Assembly: GCF_009758205.1 (NCBI RefSeq)
Contig: NZ_WRXN01000002.1
Coordinates: forward strand, 186,001-250,000
From: Chitinophaga tropicalis
Lineage (GTDB): Bacteria > Bacteroidota > Bacteroidia > Chitinophagales > Chitinophagaceae
Direction of reading: 5' to 3'
DNA length: 64,000 nt
A program made the translations under genes and the position numbers. Below, in pieces: positions 1 to 8,792 of this stretch; within the stretch, counting starts at the first letter, position 1, and every line of letters starts with the position of its first letter. Below the pieces are notes generated by a model. The model was not told the DNA's origin. It worked only from the letters and a program-made list of their open reading frames with translations, and did no database searches.

Positions 1-489
1 AATGCTACTCCCTCATTCACCTATGGGTTTGCCACCAACCTCAGTTACAGGAATTTCGATTTCAGCGCCTTCTTCTCCGGCATACAGGGCAACAAAGTGT
101 ATAACCTTATCCGTTACACATTTGAAAACCCGCTCGGTAGCAGGAATATGTTCAAAGCATTGGTCAACCGCTGGTCTGAAACGAACCCCGGCAACGAATA
201 TGTAAGCGGGTACCAGGGCGGAAGGATCCCGTTGACAGACCGCTTTATGGAAAACGGCTCCTTCCTGCGCTGTAAGAACATCACACTGGGATACCGCTTG
301 CCTGCTATCAAAGGCATCTCTTCAGCCAGGATCTATGTAAGTGCTAACAACCTTTTCACTATTACGAACTATACCGGTTATGACCCGGAAGTCAATACAT
401 TCGGCAATTCCAATACACAGATAGGGGTAGATAACCTCGTATATCCCACGGCACGCTCTTTCCTGCTGGGCATACAGGCTGGTTTCTGA
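1..489 (+). CDS. SusC/RagA-type TonB-linked outer-membrane receptor, C-terminal part (5' end outside window)
   Basis: The frame is open from base 1 and reads about 162 residues to a stop at 489. The end carries the usual SusC closing strands: a region around YVSGYQGGRIPLTDRF, then GSFLRCKNITLGYRLP, then LFTITNYTGYDPEVN, finishing in an aromatic residue (GIQAGF) as outer-membrane barrels do. SusC proteins are 22-strand barrels that pair with a SusD lid to import oligosaccharides using TonB energy. The SusD gene follows 34 bases later on the same strand, which supports the call. The plug and most of the barrel lie upstream, so substrate cannot be judged. Codon use resembles the neighbours. Confidence 0.93.
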   Translation, partial: NATPSFTYGFATNLSYRNFDFSAFFSGIQGNKVYNLIRYTFENPLGSRNMFKALVNRWSETNPGNEYVSGYQGGRIPLTDRFMENGSFLRCKNITLGYRLPAIKGISSARIYVSANNLFTITNYTGYDPEVNTFGNSNTQIGVDNLVYPTARSFLLGIQAGF

Positions 490-523
490 TATACGCTATG
501 CTGTCACTTTCAAACGTTATTAC

Positions 524-2014
524 ATGAAGAACTATATTAAATATTTAGGATGTCTGCTCATGCTCGGCTGCTTCTCCTGCCGGCTGGATGAAACAGTATA
601 TTCCTCCATTTATACTGATAACTTCTATTCAACTGCTGAAGATGCAGAAGCCGCACTGGCAGCAGTTTATAGCGAGCTGGCCGACCTTTACGGCGGCCCC
701 GCCGCTCTCCTGGTACCCGATTTCAGCGCAGACCAGGTATATCCCCGCCCCGTTGTGGGAAGGGACGTATATACCCTCTTCAGCTACGATGCGGCCTATA
801 GCGTAGCCGTAAGCTATGGTCGCTCCTTTGAATCGCCCATTGATATATGGAACAACTGTTACACTGGTATAGAAAACGCCAACTGGATACTGACCAAAGT
901 ACCCAATACCAACATGAGCAATACCAAACGCAAAAAGGAGATCCTGGGTGAAGCATTCTTCCTGAGGGCCTACTTCCACTGGTTCCTGACAAAGAACTTT
1001 GGCGACATCGTGATCAGGACAAAGGCCAGTCATACACTGGAAGACGCCTATACAGAAAAGAGCAGTAAAGCTGATGTATATAAACAGATCTACCTGGACC
1101 TGGATTCTGCTATAGCCTCGCTGCCCGATTACAGCCCGGCTCTTATAAAAGGAAGGCCATCTAAACAGGCGGCGCAAGCGCTCTATGCCAAGGCAGCTCT
1201 CTACGGCGAAAACTGGACGCTGGCACTTGCCCAGGCAAAAGCAGCATTGAACAGCGGTACCGGGATAGGACTGATGGATAATGTACTGGACGTCTACAAC
1301 CCGGCAAAGGAAGACAACGCCAGGAAGGAGAACCTCTGGGCATTTGAAGCAGAGTCTGTCATAAATGGCCGTGCCTCCCAGATAACCAGTCTTTACGGCC
1401 CCCGTAACAGCAATGGCCCGGCATATGCCACCACTTCCTATGGCTCCATGTTTGCTTATCAAGCATTCTATAACTCTTTTGATCCGAAAGATAAACGCCG
1501 CCAGCTGCTGGACACTACTTATATTGACCGGCAGGGAAAACTGGTACATCAGGCAGACATCACGCCCATTACCCGTCAGGGAGTACTGGTAAAAAAGTAT
1601 ATGGACCCGAACTCTATAGCAGGCAGGCACGCTACCAATATCCAGCTGTTAAGAGTGGCAGATATATACCTGGTGGCTGCCGAAGCAGAGGCCCGGCTGA
1701 ATGGAGCTACGGCAGATGCCTATATGTATATCAACACCGTAAGAAAACGCGCAGGGCTCGATGATCTGCAACCAGGCCTGGCACAGGACCCTTTCATCGC
1801 CGCCGTCCTGCAGGAACGCAGCTGGGAACTGTTTGCGGAAGGAGACCGCTGGTACGACCTCACACGTACCAACACGTTCCTCACAGTCATTCCAACAGCT
1901 GTAAACGATGTCTTCCCGGCAAGACGCCCACAGGCCAGGAACAGGTATTTTCCAATACCTCAGGATGAGATCAACGCTAATAATAAACTGGAACAAAACC
2001 CGGACTGGAAATAA
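524..2014 (+). CDS. SusD/RagB-type nutrient-binding outer-membrane lipoprotein
   Basis: This 496-residue protein begins with a lipoprotein signal peptide (KYLGCLLMLGCFSC; lipidation at Cys16 or Cys19). The N-terminal part has SusD-like text (YSTAEDAEAALAAVYSEL), and the middle has the TPR-like helical segment (EILGEAFFLRAYFHWFLTKNF). The C-terminal part has the family hallmark (LLRVADIYLVAAEAEARL, TVRKRAGL, ERSWELFAEGDRWYDLTR, then R-NRYFPIPQDEI). Length fits the family. SusD sits over the SusC barrel on the cell surface and captures glycan. It lies between the SusC remnant and a secreted glycosidase-like gene, so it belongs to a polysaccharide-utilisation operon. No Shine-Dalgarno sequence is evident, as is usual in this phylum. 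Confidence 0.95.
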   Translation: MKNYIKYLGCLLMLGCFSCRLDETVYSSIYTDNFYSTAEDAEAALAAVYSELADLYGGPAALLVPDFSADQVYPRPVVGRDVYTLFSYDAAYSVAVSYGRSFESPIDIWNNCYTGIENANWILTKVPNTNMSNTKRKKEILGEAFFLRAYFHWFLTKNFGDIVIRTKASHTLEDAYTEKSSKADVYKQIYLDLDSAIASLPDYSPALIKGRPSKQAAQALYAKAALYGENWTLALAQAKAALNSGTGIGLMDNVLDVYNPAKEDNARKENLWAFEAESVINGRASQITSLYGPRNSNGPAYATTSYGSMFAYQAFYNSFDPKDKRRQLLDTTYIDRQGKLVHQADITPITRQGVLVKKYMDPNSIAGRHATNIQLLRVADIYLVAAEAEARLNGATADAYMYINTVRKRAGLDDLQPGLAQDPFIAAVLQERSWELFAEGDRWYDLTRTNTFLTVIPTAVNDVFPARRPQARNRYFPIPQDEINANNKLEQNPDWK

Positions 2015-2055
2015 CAGGTACCGTATACTATATTACCAGTCAAAAAGGACGAGAT

Positions 2056-4659
2056 ATGCAATTCAGAAAGTACATACAGGCACTATGGCTCATCGGAATA
2101 CCGGTGGTTGGTCTGCAACCGGCAATGGCGCAGCAACAACCGGTATTACAGAATGACCGGCTTGTACTTAAATGGGAGAGATCGCCAGACGGGTACAGGC
2201 TGTCAGAGATTAAAGTAAAAGATAAAGGACAATACGTTACACTGGACCATCCCTCCGGCCAGTACAACCTGTTATATACAGCAGAAAAGCCAGGGAAAAA
2301 AGGAGATACAACATATGTGAACAGTCACCCCGGAGGCTTTTCCCTGGAAGATTATAAATACCTGACACGCCAGTGGAACGAAAACCTGGGGCCCGTTAAT
2401 ATGAACACCGCCGGAGAACTGTCCAGCTTCCTGCCTGCCAACGCGCAGCAGGAAGGAAAGACGCTCATATTTTCACAGGATAATAACGACTGGTCCCTGC
2501 AATCTGCCTGGAAACTGGACTCCCTCTATCATAACGACATACTGGTAGAGATCACCCTTACTGCGAAAAAAGCCGGTTACTATTCCATTGCCACTCCAAC
2601 CCTGGCAACGGTCAGCAAGAAGCAACTGGAATGGGCAATGGTACCAGGGTATTTCCAGGGTAATACCATTCAGCCCGACCTTGTACTGAGCTATGCCTAC
2701 GGACAGGGAATACCCGATAAACCCATCATATTCCGCGAAAGAACAGCCAGCACACTAAGCCCTCTCGTCACAGGCAAAGGCATTACCCTGGCAGTAATAC
2801 CGGCTCCCGGTACAGGAAGGGATCCCTGGGATACGGACTTTAACTCCCATAAAGACTGGAAGCTGGGCCTCTCAGTCATGAACAGGGACGGAGAGTATAC
2901 CCCCGTTGCTTATCATCCCGTATTAGGAGAGATAGAGTCCCGCATGAAACCAGGACAGAAACGTATTTTTTCATTCAGATACTCAGTAAAACCGGCAGAA
3001 TGGTATACCGTATATAAACACGCCATTTATGACGTATACCATTTTGCAGATTACCTCAGATTTAAACACACATATAGGTCCCTGACAGACAGGATCCTGA
3101 ATATGCAGCATTATGTTGACGCAGACAGTACCTCCTTATGGCAGACCGCCTTTCACAAAGGCCTGCAGATAGGAGCACAATCCTACCCGGGGGGCGTGGT
3201 AGGCGCCAGCAAAGACGCTATGAAAAATTCTGATTATGGCGCTATGTGGATGCTGGCCACTGTAACGGCAGATAGCGTTTTATACCGCCAGAGATTACCC
3301 GCAGCGCTTAACTTCAAACTGGTACAGCAGGACGCAGACCCCGGCTTCTTTCAGGGGGCAGCAGTAGGCCAGTATTACCTGAAGAACAGGCAACGTTTCA
3401 CAGAAGAATGGGGAAATTATGTAGAACCCATTGCACTGACTTACTATACCATGCTTGACATGGGAAACATACTGCTCTTCGAACCGGAAAACAAACTGCT
3501 GAAAGAACGCCTTAAACTGGGCGCAGAAAAACTCCTGCAATGGCAACATGCAGACGGGCACTGGGAAGTAGGGTACGATCACACTTCCACTCAACCTGTG
3601 TTCACAGATATACCTGACCTGCGACCAACATTTTATGGCCTGCTGGTAGCTTACCGTATACTGAAAGATGACAGGTACCTGCAGGCTGCCCGTAAAGGAG
3701 CTGACTGGCTGATCCGTGAAGGCGTGAATAAAGGCTCTTTCCTCGGCGTATGCGGAGACGCCCGTTTTGTGCCCGACTTTGCTACAGGACAGACAGTACA
3801 GGCCTTGCTGGACCTTTATGACCAGTGTGGCGACGAAAAATATAAAACCGCCGCTATCAGCACAGCACGGATCTATACAGCATCCGTTTACACCCATCCC
3901 GCTCCCTCTATGAACATAAAGATGGTAAATAACCTGCCCCGCGAAGATTGGGAGATCAGCCAGGCAGGACTAAGCTTTGAACACGGAGGCAGCCTCGGCT
4001 CCGCAAACCAGCACGGCCCCATACTGCTGGCCAGTCACGCAGGAATGTTTATCCGCCTCTTTTCCCTGACAAAAGATTCCCTCTTCCTCGACATGGCCCG
4101 CATTGGCATATGGGGGCGCGATGCCTTTATTGATCAGAAAACCAGTGTGGCATCTTATTACTGGTATACCATGAATGCCGGCGCAGGCCCTTATCCCCAT
4201 CACGCATGGTGGCAGATAGGATTGCTGACAGATTATCTCATGTCTGAGATAAACCTCCGCAGCGAAGGAAAGATCTCTTTCCCTAAAGGATTTATAACAC
4301 CCAAGGTAGGCCCGCATACCTGTTACGGGTTCGCTCCCGGCGCCGTCTTCGGTAACAAAGCAAAGATGCACCTGAGGGATAGCATGCTGACTACAGGAAA
4401 CCCAAGGGTAGATTACATGGGCGCACTGTCACCAGCCAAAGATAAACTCTATGTAATACTGCTGAATGACGATGACGATACCCAGACCGCTGTTGTAGAA
4501 GTAGATCCTTCACGTATCCTGCCCGGCCGGAAACCTGTTATTAAAAGCAGCCGCCTGCTCAATGCTGATGGCAGGATTGAAAATGCTGCATTGAAAGGTA
4601 ATAGCTGGGAGATAATATTACCTCCCTACGGACTTAAAGTTGTTGAGATTGTCTTATAG
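2056..4659 (+). CDS. Secreted (alpha/alpha)6-barrel protein, probable glycoside hydrolase or lyase of unknown specificity
   Basis: The 867-residue product has a signal peptide ending near PAMAQ. Residues from about 25 to 330 look like a beta-sandwich; from about 350 to 750 there are repeated helical hairpins with short loop motifs (WQHADGHWEVGYD, RPTFYGLLVAYRILKDDRYL, GADWLIREG, FATGQTVQALLDLYDQCGDEKY). These are typical of six-hairpin glycosidases and polysaccharide lyases. A small beta-rich domain closes the protein. Catalytic residues cannot be assigned by eye. It starts 42 bases after SusD and ends 17 bases before a symporter gene, so it is probably co-transcribed and acts outside the cytoplasm on the sugar imported by the SusCD pair. 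I do not recognise the exact family. Confidence 0.6.
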   Translation: MQFRKYIQALWLIGIPVVGLQPAMAQQQPVLQNDRLVLKWERSPDGYRLSEIKVKDKGQYVTLDHPSGQYNLLYTAEKPGKKGDTTYVNSHPGGFSLEDYKYLTRQWNENLGPVNMNTAGELSSFLPANAQQEGKTLIFSQDNNDWSLQSAWKLDSLYHNDILVEITLTAKKAGYYSIATPTLATVSKKQLEWAMVPGYFQGNTIQPDLVLSYAYGQGIPDKPIIFRERTASTLSPLVTGKGITLAVIPAPGTGRDPWDTDFNSHKDWKLGLSVMNRDGEYTPVAYHPVLGEIESRMKPGQKRIFSFRYSVKPAEWYTVYKHAIYDVYHFADYLRFKHTYRSLTDRILNMQHYVDADSTSLWQTAFHKGLQIGAQSYPGGVVGASKDAMKNSDYGAMWMLATVTADSVLYRQRLPAALNFKLVQQDADPGFFQGAAVGQYYLKNRQRFTEEWGNYVEPIALTYYTMLDMGNILLFEPENKLLKERLKLGAEKLLQWQHADGHWEVGYDHTSTQPVFTDIPDLRPTFYGLLVAYRILKDDRYLQAARKGADWLIREGVNKGSFLGVCGDARFVPDFATGQTVQALLDLYDQCGDEKYKTAAISTARIYTASVYTHPAPSMNIKMVNNLPREDWEISQAGLSFEHGGSLGSANQHGPILLASHAGMFIRLFSLTKDSLFLDMARIGIWGRDAFIDQKTSVASYYWYTMNAGAGPYPHHAWWQIGLLTDYLMSEINLRSEGKISFPKGFITPKVGPHTCYGFAPGAVFGNKAKMHLRDSMLTTGNPRVDYMGALSPAKDKLYVILLNDDDDTQTAVVEVDPSRILPGRKPVIKSSRLLNADGRIENAALKGNSWEIILPPYGLKVVEIVL

Positions 4660-4676
4660 ATACCAAATCTGAAAGT

Positions 4677-6410
4677 ATGACGTCACCGATAGACACCGCT
4701 GTTATATTTGTCTTCTCCGCCTTTGTACTGGTCATAGGTTTCCTCTTTGCCCGCACAGGACGGAATATGAAATCCTTTTTTGCCGGTGGAGAAGCAGTCC
4801 CCTGGTTTATTGGTGGACTGTCACTTTTCATGAGCTTCTTCTCCGCCGGCACCTTCGTCGCCTGGGGTAGTATCGCCTATAAATACGGCATGGTATCCGT
4901 TGCCATCCAGTGGACAATGTGCCTCGGCGGATTGATCACCGCATTCCTGCTGGCGCCACGATGGAAGAGAACAGGAGCGCTTACCGCAGCAGAATTTATC
5001 AGGCAGCGGCTGGGCGCCCCCGTACAGAAATTTTACGTATACATTTTCCTGCTGGTATCTCTGTTCAACAAAGGCGCCATCCTCTACCCGGTAGCAAAGC
5101 TGGTCAGCGTGTCCCTCGGTTTCCCGCTTACCGGTTGTACCATTGTCCTGGGACTGATGATGATCGCCTACACCGCCATCGGCGGACTATGGGCCGTTAT
5201 GGTAACAGATATCCTCCAGTTTGTAATACTGACCGCAGCCGTACTGACCGTACTGCCACTTTCCCTGACAGCAGTAGGAGGATGGGCTAACTTCACCGCT
5301 AATGTTCCTGCCGGCTTCTTCTCCCTGCACAACGGGGAATATACCATCGGGTTCATCATGGCCTTTGCCCTGTACCATATCAGTTACATTGGCGGCAACT
5401 GGACGTTCGTACAACGGTATACCAGCGTTGAATCTCCCTCCTCTGCAAAAAAAGTAGCACTGCTTTTTGCCGTACTTTACCTCATCAGCCCCGTTATCTG
5501 GATGCTGCCGCCCATGATCTACAAAAGCATCAATCCCTCACTGACAGGCCTGAACACAGAGAACGCCTACCTGGAAGTATGCCGGCTGGTACTGCCGCCG
5601 GGATTAATGGGACTCATGCTCACCGGCATGTATTTCTCCACCTCAGCCACCGCAAATACAACACTGAACGTAACATCGGCCGTTATCACAAATGATATTT
5701 ACAAAGGGATCATTAACCCCCATGCTTCAGACAAAAAACTGATACAGGTAGCAAGACTATCAGGCCTGCTGCTGGGCTCTGCCATGATAGGCATTGCACT
5801 ACTGGTGCCCGCCGCAGGAGGAATGATAGAAGTTGTGCTAAGCATCGCCGCTATTACAGGCGGCCCCTCACTACTGCCTTCCATATGGGCATTATTCTCC
5901 CGGAAACTGGATGGAAAAACAGCCTATATTATTTCAGGTGTCAGCCTGGGAGTGAACCTGCTGTTCAAGTTTGTTGTACCCCTCATTTCAACCCTGAAAT
6001 TGACCCGTTCACAGGAAATGCTATTGGGTGTAGGCCTGCCTTTTATCATGCTGCTGATCTATGAATTTATCATAGCCGCCCGGAAAGGCCCATCAGAAGA
6101 TTACCTGCGCTATCACGCATTCCGGCAGCAACAAAAGGAATTGCAGGTACAGGAAGAAGAAGCCATGGCGGTCCGTTCACAGAACCTGTTCGGCTTGCGC
6201 GTTATCGCCTTTGCACTGGCCTTTACCGGGCTGTTACTGTACATACTCTGCATACTGGCCGCTACCGGGAAAATACTGGTAGCGCTGATTGCCACAGCTG
6301 TACTGCTTACAGCCATTATCCCTCTGCGCGCTGCACGCAAATTAAAACGGTCTGTCAACATACCGGCTCCCGGAAGGAAAATGCAGGAAGCAGACCACCA
6401 GACCTTATGA
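4677..6410 (+). CDS. Sodium:solute symporter (SSS family)
   Basis: A 577-residue inner-membrane protein with about 14 hydrophobic helices. It opens with VIFVFSAFVLVIGFLFARTG, and early on has the SSS signature region (FFAGGEAVPWFIGGLSLFMS, FFSAGTFVAWGSIAYKYG), followed by AYTAIGGLWAVMVTDILQF, a strong family motif. Charged, helical residues near 475-505 form a cytoplasmic loop before the last helices. Family members use the sodium gradient to bring in sugars, sialic acid, carboxylates or similar small solutes. Its place in a SusCD operon suggests import of the sugar released in the periplasm; the actual substrate is inference only. The next gene starts about 80 bases later, across an intergenic hairpin at 6436-6470. 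Confidence 0.9.
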   Translation: MTSPIDTAVIFVFSAFVLVIGFLFARTGRNMKSFFAGGEAVPWFIGGLSLFMSFFSAGTFVAWGSIAYKYGMVSVAIQWTMCLGGLITAFLLAPRWKRTGALTAAEFIRQRLGAPVQKFYVYIFLLVSLFNKGAILYPVAKLVSVSLGFPLTGCTIVLGLMMIAYTAIGGLWAVMVTDILQFVILTAAVLTVLPLSLTAVGGWANFTANVPAGFFSLHNGEYTIGFIMAFALYHISYIGGNWTFVQRYTSVESPSSAKKVALLFAVLYLISPVIWMLPPMIYKSINPSLTGLNTENAYLEVCRLVLPPGLMGLMLTGMYFSTSATANTTLNVTSAVITNDIYKGIINPHASDKKLIQVARLSGLLLGSAMIGIALLVPAAGGMIEVVLSIAAITGGPSLLPSIWALFSRKLDGKTAYIISGVSLGVNLLFKFVVPLISTLKLTRSQEMLLGVGLPFIMLLIYEFIIAARKGPSEDYLRYHAFRQQQKELQVQEEEAMAVRSQNLFGLRVIAFALAFTGLLLYILCILAATGKILVALIATAVLLTAIIPLRAARKLKRSVNIPAPGRKMQEADHQTL

Positions 6411-6435
6411 AGCTCTATCGTCACAAAAAATATAA

Positions 6436-6470
6436 TGTCTCAGTTTACCTCGCAGAATCAAACTGATACA
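6436..6470. repeat. Intergenic hairpin element, TGTCTCAGTTT family (copy A)
   Basis: The left arm TGTCTCAGTTT and right arm AAACTGATACA pair with one mismatch around a 13-base loop. Outer text TGTCTCAGTTT and the trailing ACTACCA recur at 30542-30576. It lies inside an operon, between the symporter and the oxidoreductase. It has no U-tract, so it is not a standard terminator. Confidence 0.5.
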
Positions 6471-6490
6471 CTACCATAAAAAGGATGCTT

Positions 6491-8770
6491 ATGATTAAAG
6501 AACATGCCAGTGAAGGCAGACAGTTAAGAACATTACACTATAAATCGGACCTGGTAGTTACCGGCGGCGGACTGGCCGGTGTATGTTGCGCTATCACAGC
6601 GGCAAGAGAAGGTATCAGCGTTGTACTGGTACAGGACAGGCCTGTACTGGGAGGAAACTCCTCCAGCGAAATAAGACTGTGGGTACTCGGCGCCACTTCC
6701 CATATGGGTAATAATAACCGTTGGGCACGTGAAGGCGGAGTCATCGACGAGATCATGGTAGAAAATACCTGGCGTAACCCCGAAGGCAACCCGCTGATAT
6801 TCGATACCATCCTGCTCGAAAAAGTGACAAACGAAGAAAATATCAGGCTGTTGCTGAACACAGCAGTATTTGAAGTGAGCAAACGGTCAGCCGGTACCAT
6901 AGAAAAAGTCAAAGCATTCTGCAGCCAGAACAGTACCTTATACGAACTGGAAGCGCCGCTTTTCTGCGATGCCTCCGGAGACGGTATCGTGGCATTCCAG
7001 GCAGGAGCCGCCTTCAGGATGGGAGCGGAGAGCAAAGAAGAATTCGGGGAAAAATTTGCACCTACAGCCGAGTATGGGGAACTATTAGGCCACTCCATTT
7101 ATTTTTACACAAGAGATACAGGACAGCCAGTCACTTTTGTCCCCCCCGCATATGCACTGAAAGATATCACCGCTATTCCCCGTTACAAAAATATCAATAG
7201 CAATGATCATGGCTGTCAGCTCTGGTGGATTGAGTATGGCGGGCGACTGGACACTGTTCACGAAACAGAGACCATCAAATGGGAACTATGGAAAGTGGTT
7301 TATGGTGTTTGGAACTACATTAAGAATTCCGGACTGTTCCCCGAAGCAGAAACGCTCACCCTGGAATGGGTAGGACAGATACCCGGCAAAAGAGAGAGCC
7401 GCCGTTTTGAAGGAGATTACATGCTGCGGCAGCAGGATATAGTAGAACAACGCGTACATGACGATGCCGTGGCTTTTGGAGGCTGGTCTATAGACCTGCA
7501 TCCTGCAGACGGTATATTCAGCGAAAAACCAGCCTGCAATCAATGGCATAGTAAAGGCGTATACCAGATACCTTACCGCTGTCTTTACAGTCATAATATC
7601 AGCAACCTGTTCCTGGCGGGCCGTATCATCAGCGCTTCCCACGTGGCCTTTGGTTCCAGCCGCGTCATGGGTACAGGCGCCTGTGGCGCCCAGGCGGTGG
7701 CAATGGCAGCAGCGCTGTGCACCCGTTACGGAATATCGCCACGGGACCTCTTACAGGAAGACAGGATGAAGGAGCTCCAGGCATTACTGGTCAGAAAAGG
7801 ACAATATATCCCCCAGCTGCTTACAGCAGATAAAGAAAACATTGTGAACGGGGCCGTAATAACAGCCAGTAGTGAATATGTTCTCTATAACCTGCATCCT
7901 GACGGGCATCGCATATCCCTGTCTGCCGCCATGGCACAGATGCTGCCCCTGAAAGCCGGCAAAATACCGGTTATCAGCATATATGCAGATGCCGCAGAAG
8001 ATACTCTGTTACAGGTATCGTTACGCACAGGCAGCAAGCCTGTACACCATACCCCGGACCTGGTACTGGAAGAATTGTTCATCCCGTTAAAAAAGGGCAC
8101 TCAGAAAATACCTTTACAGTTCACAGCAATATTGCCCTCCGATAATTATATCTTCCTCAGTTTCCTGCGCAATGATTTAATCAGCCTGCACAGCAGTGGG
8201 GAAAGAGTTAGCGGCATTATCACCGTATTCAACAAGACCAATCCCGCCGTATCCAACTACGGCGCACAGATACCACCTGAAGATATCGGCGTAGAGACGT
8301 TTGAGTTCTGGTGCCCGGAACGCCGGCCGGGAGGCAGGAACCTGGCATTGGAGATCGCTGAAGGCATCGCCCTGTTTGGAGTTGAAAACCTGCGTAACGG
8401 GATCGACAGGCCCACCAGTCAGCCCAACATCTGGCTGGCAGCAACAGATGATGCTGATCCCCGCATCACCATATCATGGCCGGAAAAACGGCGTATCAGT
8501 AAAGTATATCTTTCGTTTGATACAGATTTTGATCACCCGATGGAGAATGTCATCTACCATCACCCGGAAAGGGTCATGCCCTTCTGCGTAAGATCATTCA
8601 TTATATGCAATGACAGGAAAGAACCGGTATTCCGGTCTGCAGACAACCACCAGTCTGCCCGGCATATCACATTCGATCAGCCCGTGGAAACCAGCAGCAT
8701 CACCGTACACCTGGAAGGAACACACGGAGGCACACCGGCAGGGTTGTTCGCCATCAGATGCTATGAATAA
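6491..8770 (+). CDS. FAD-dependent oxidoreductase with C-terminal beta-sandwich domain
   Basis: The N-terminus has the Rossmann FAD-binding signature (VVTGGGLAGVCCAITAAREG, roughly residues 18-37), then VLGGNSSSEIRLWVLGA. A second conserved FAD stretch is near NISNLFLAGRIISASHVAFG with GTGACGAQAVAMA. This matches the FAD_oxidored family often annotated in glycan loci. Residues after about 600 form a beta-rich region ending in a galactose-binding-like fold (HITFDQPVETSSITVHLEG). There is no signal peptide, so it should be cytoplasmic and act on an imported compound. I chose the ATG at 6491 because AAAAAGGA at 6478-6485 then sits at good ribosome-binding distance; an ATG at 6485 overlaps that site. 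The substrate is unknown. Confidence 0.85.
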   Translation: MIKEHASEGRQLRTLHYKSDLVVTGGGLAGVCCAITAAREGISVVLVQDRPVLGGNSSSEIRLWVLGATSHMGNNNRWAREGGVIDEIMVENTWRNPEGNPLIFDTILLEKVTNEENIRLLLNTAVFEVSKRSAGTIEKVKAFCSQNSTLYELEAPLFCDASGDGIVAFQAGAAFRMGAESKEEFGEKFAPTAEYGELLGHSIYFYTRDTGQPVTFVPPAYALKDITAIPRYKNINSNDHGCQLWWIEYGGRLDTVHETETIKWELWKVVYGVWNYIKNSGLFPEAETLTLEWVGQIPGKRESRRFEGDYMLRQQDIVEQRVHDDAVAFGGWSIDLHPADGIFSEKPACNQWHSKGVYQIPYRCLYSHNISNLFLAGRIISASHVAFGSSRVMGTGACGAQAVAMAAALCTRYGISPRDLLQEDRMKELQALLVRKGQYIPQLLTADKENIVNGAVITASSEYVLYNLHPDGHRISLSAAMAQMLPLKAGKIPVISIYADAAEDTLLQVSLRTGSKPVHHTPDLVLEELFIPLKKGTQKIPLQFTAILPSDNYIFLSFLRNDLISLHSSGERVSGIITVFNKTNPAVSNYGAQIPPEDIGVETFEFWCPERRPGGRNLALEIAEGIALFGVENLRNGIDRPTSQPNIWLAATDDADPRITISWPEKRRISKVYLSFDTDFDHPMENVIYHHPERVMPFCVRSFIICNDRKEPVFRSADNHQSARHITFDQPVETSSITVHLEGTHGGTPAGLFAIRCYE

Positions 8771-8792
8771 CGCTTTAAAATTTATTGATCAT

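Noticed and set aside
629..1630. A long minus-strand open frame (333 codons) across the SusD gene
   Set aside because: It is antisense to a well-supported SusD gene, rich in Cys, Tyr and Ile in a pattern typical of shadow frames, and has no family text.
2056..4659. Assigning the 867-residue protein to a named glycosidase family
   Set aside because: The helical hairpin pattern is clear, but no catalytic signature could be matched to a numbered family by eye.
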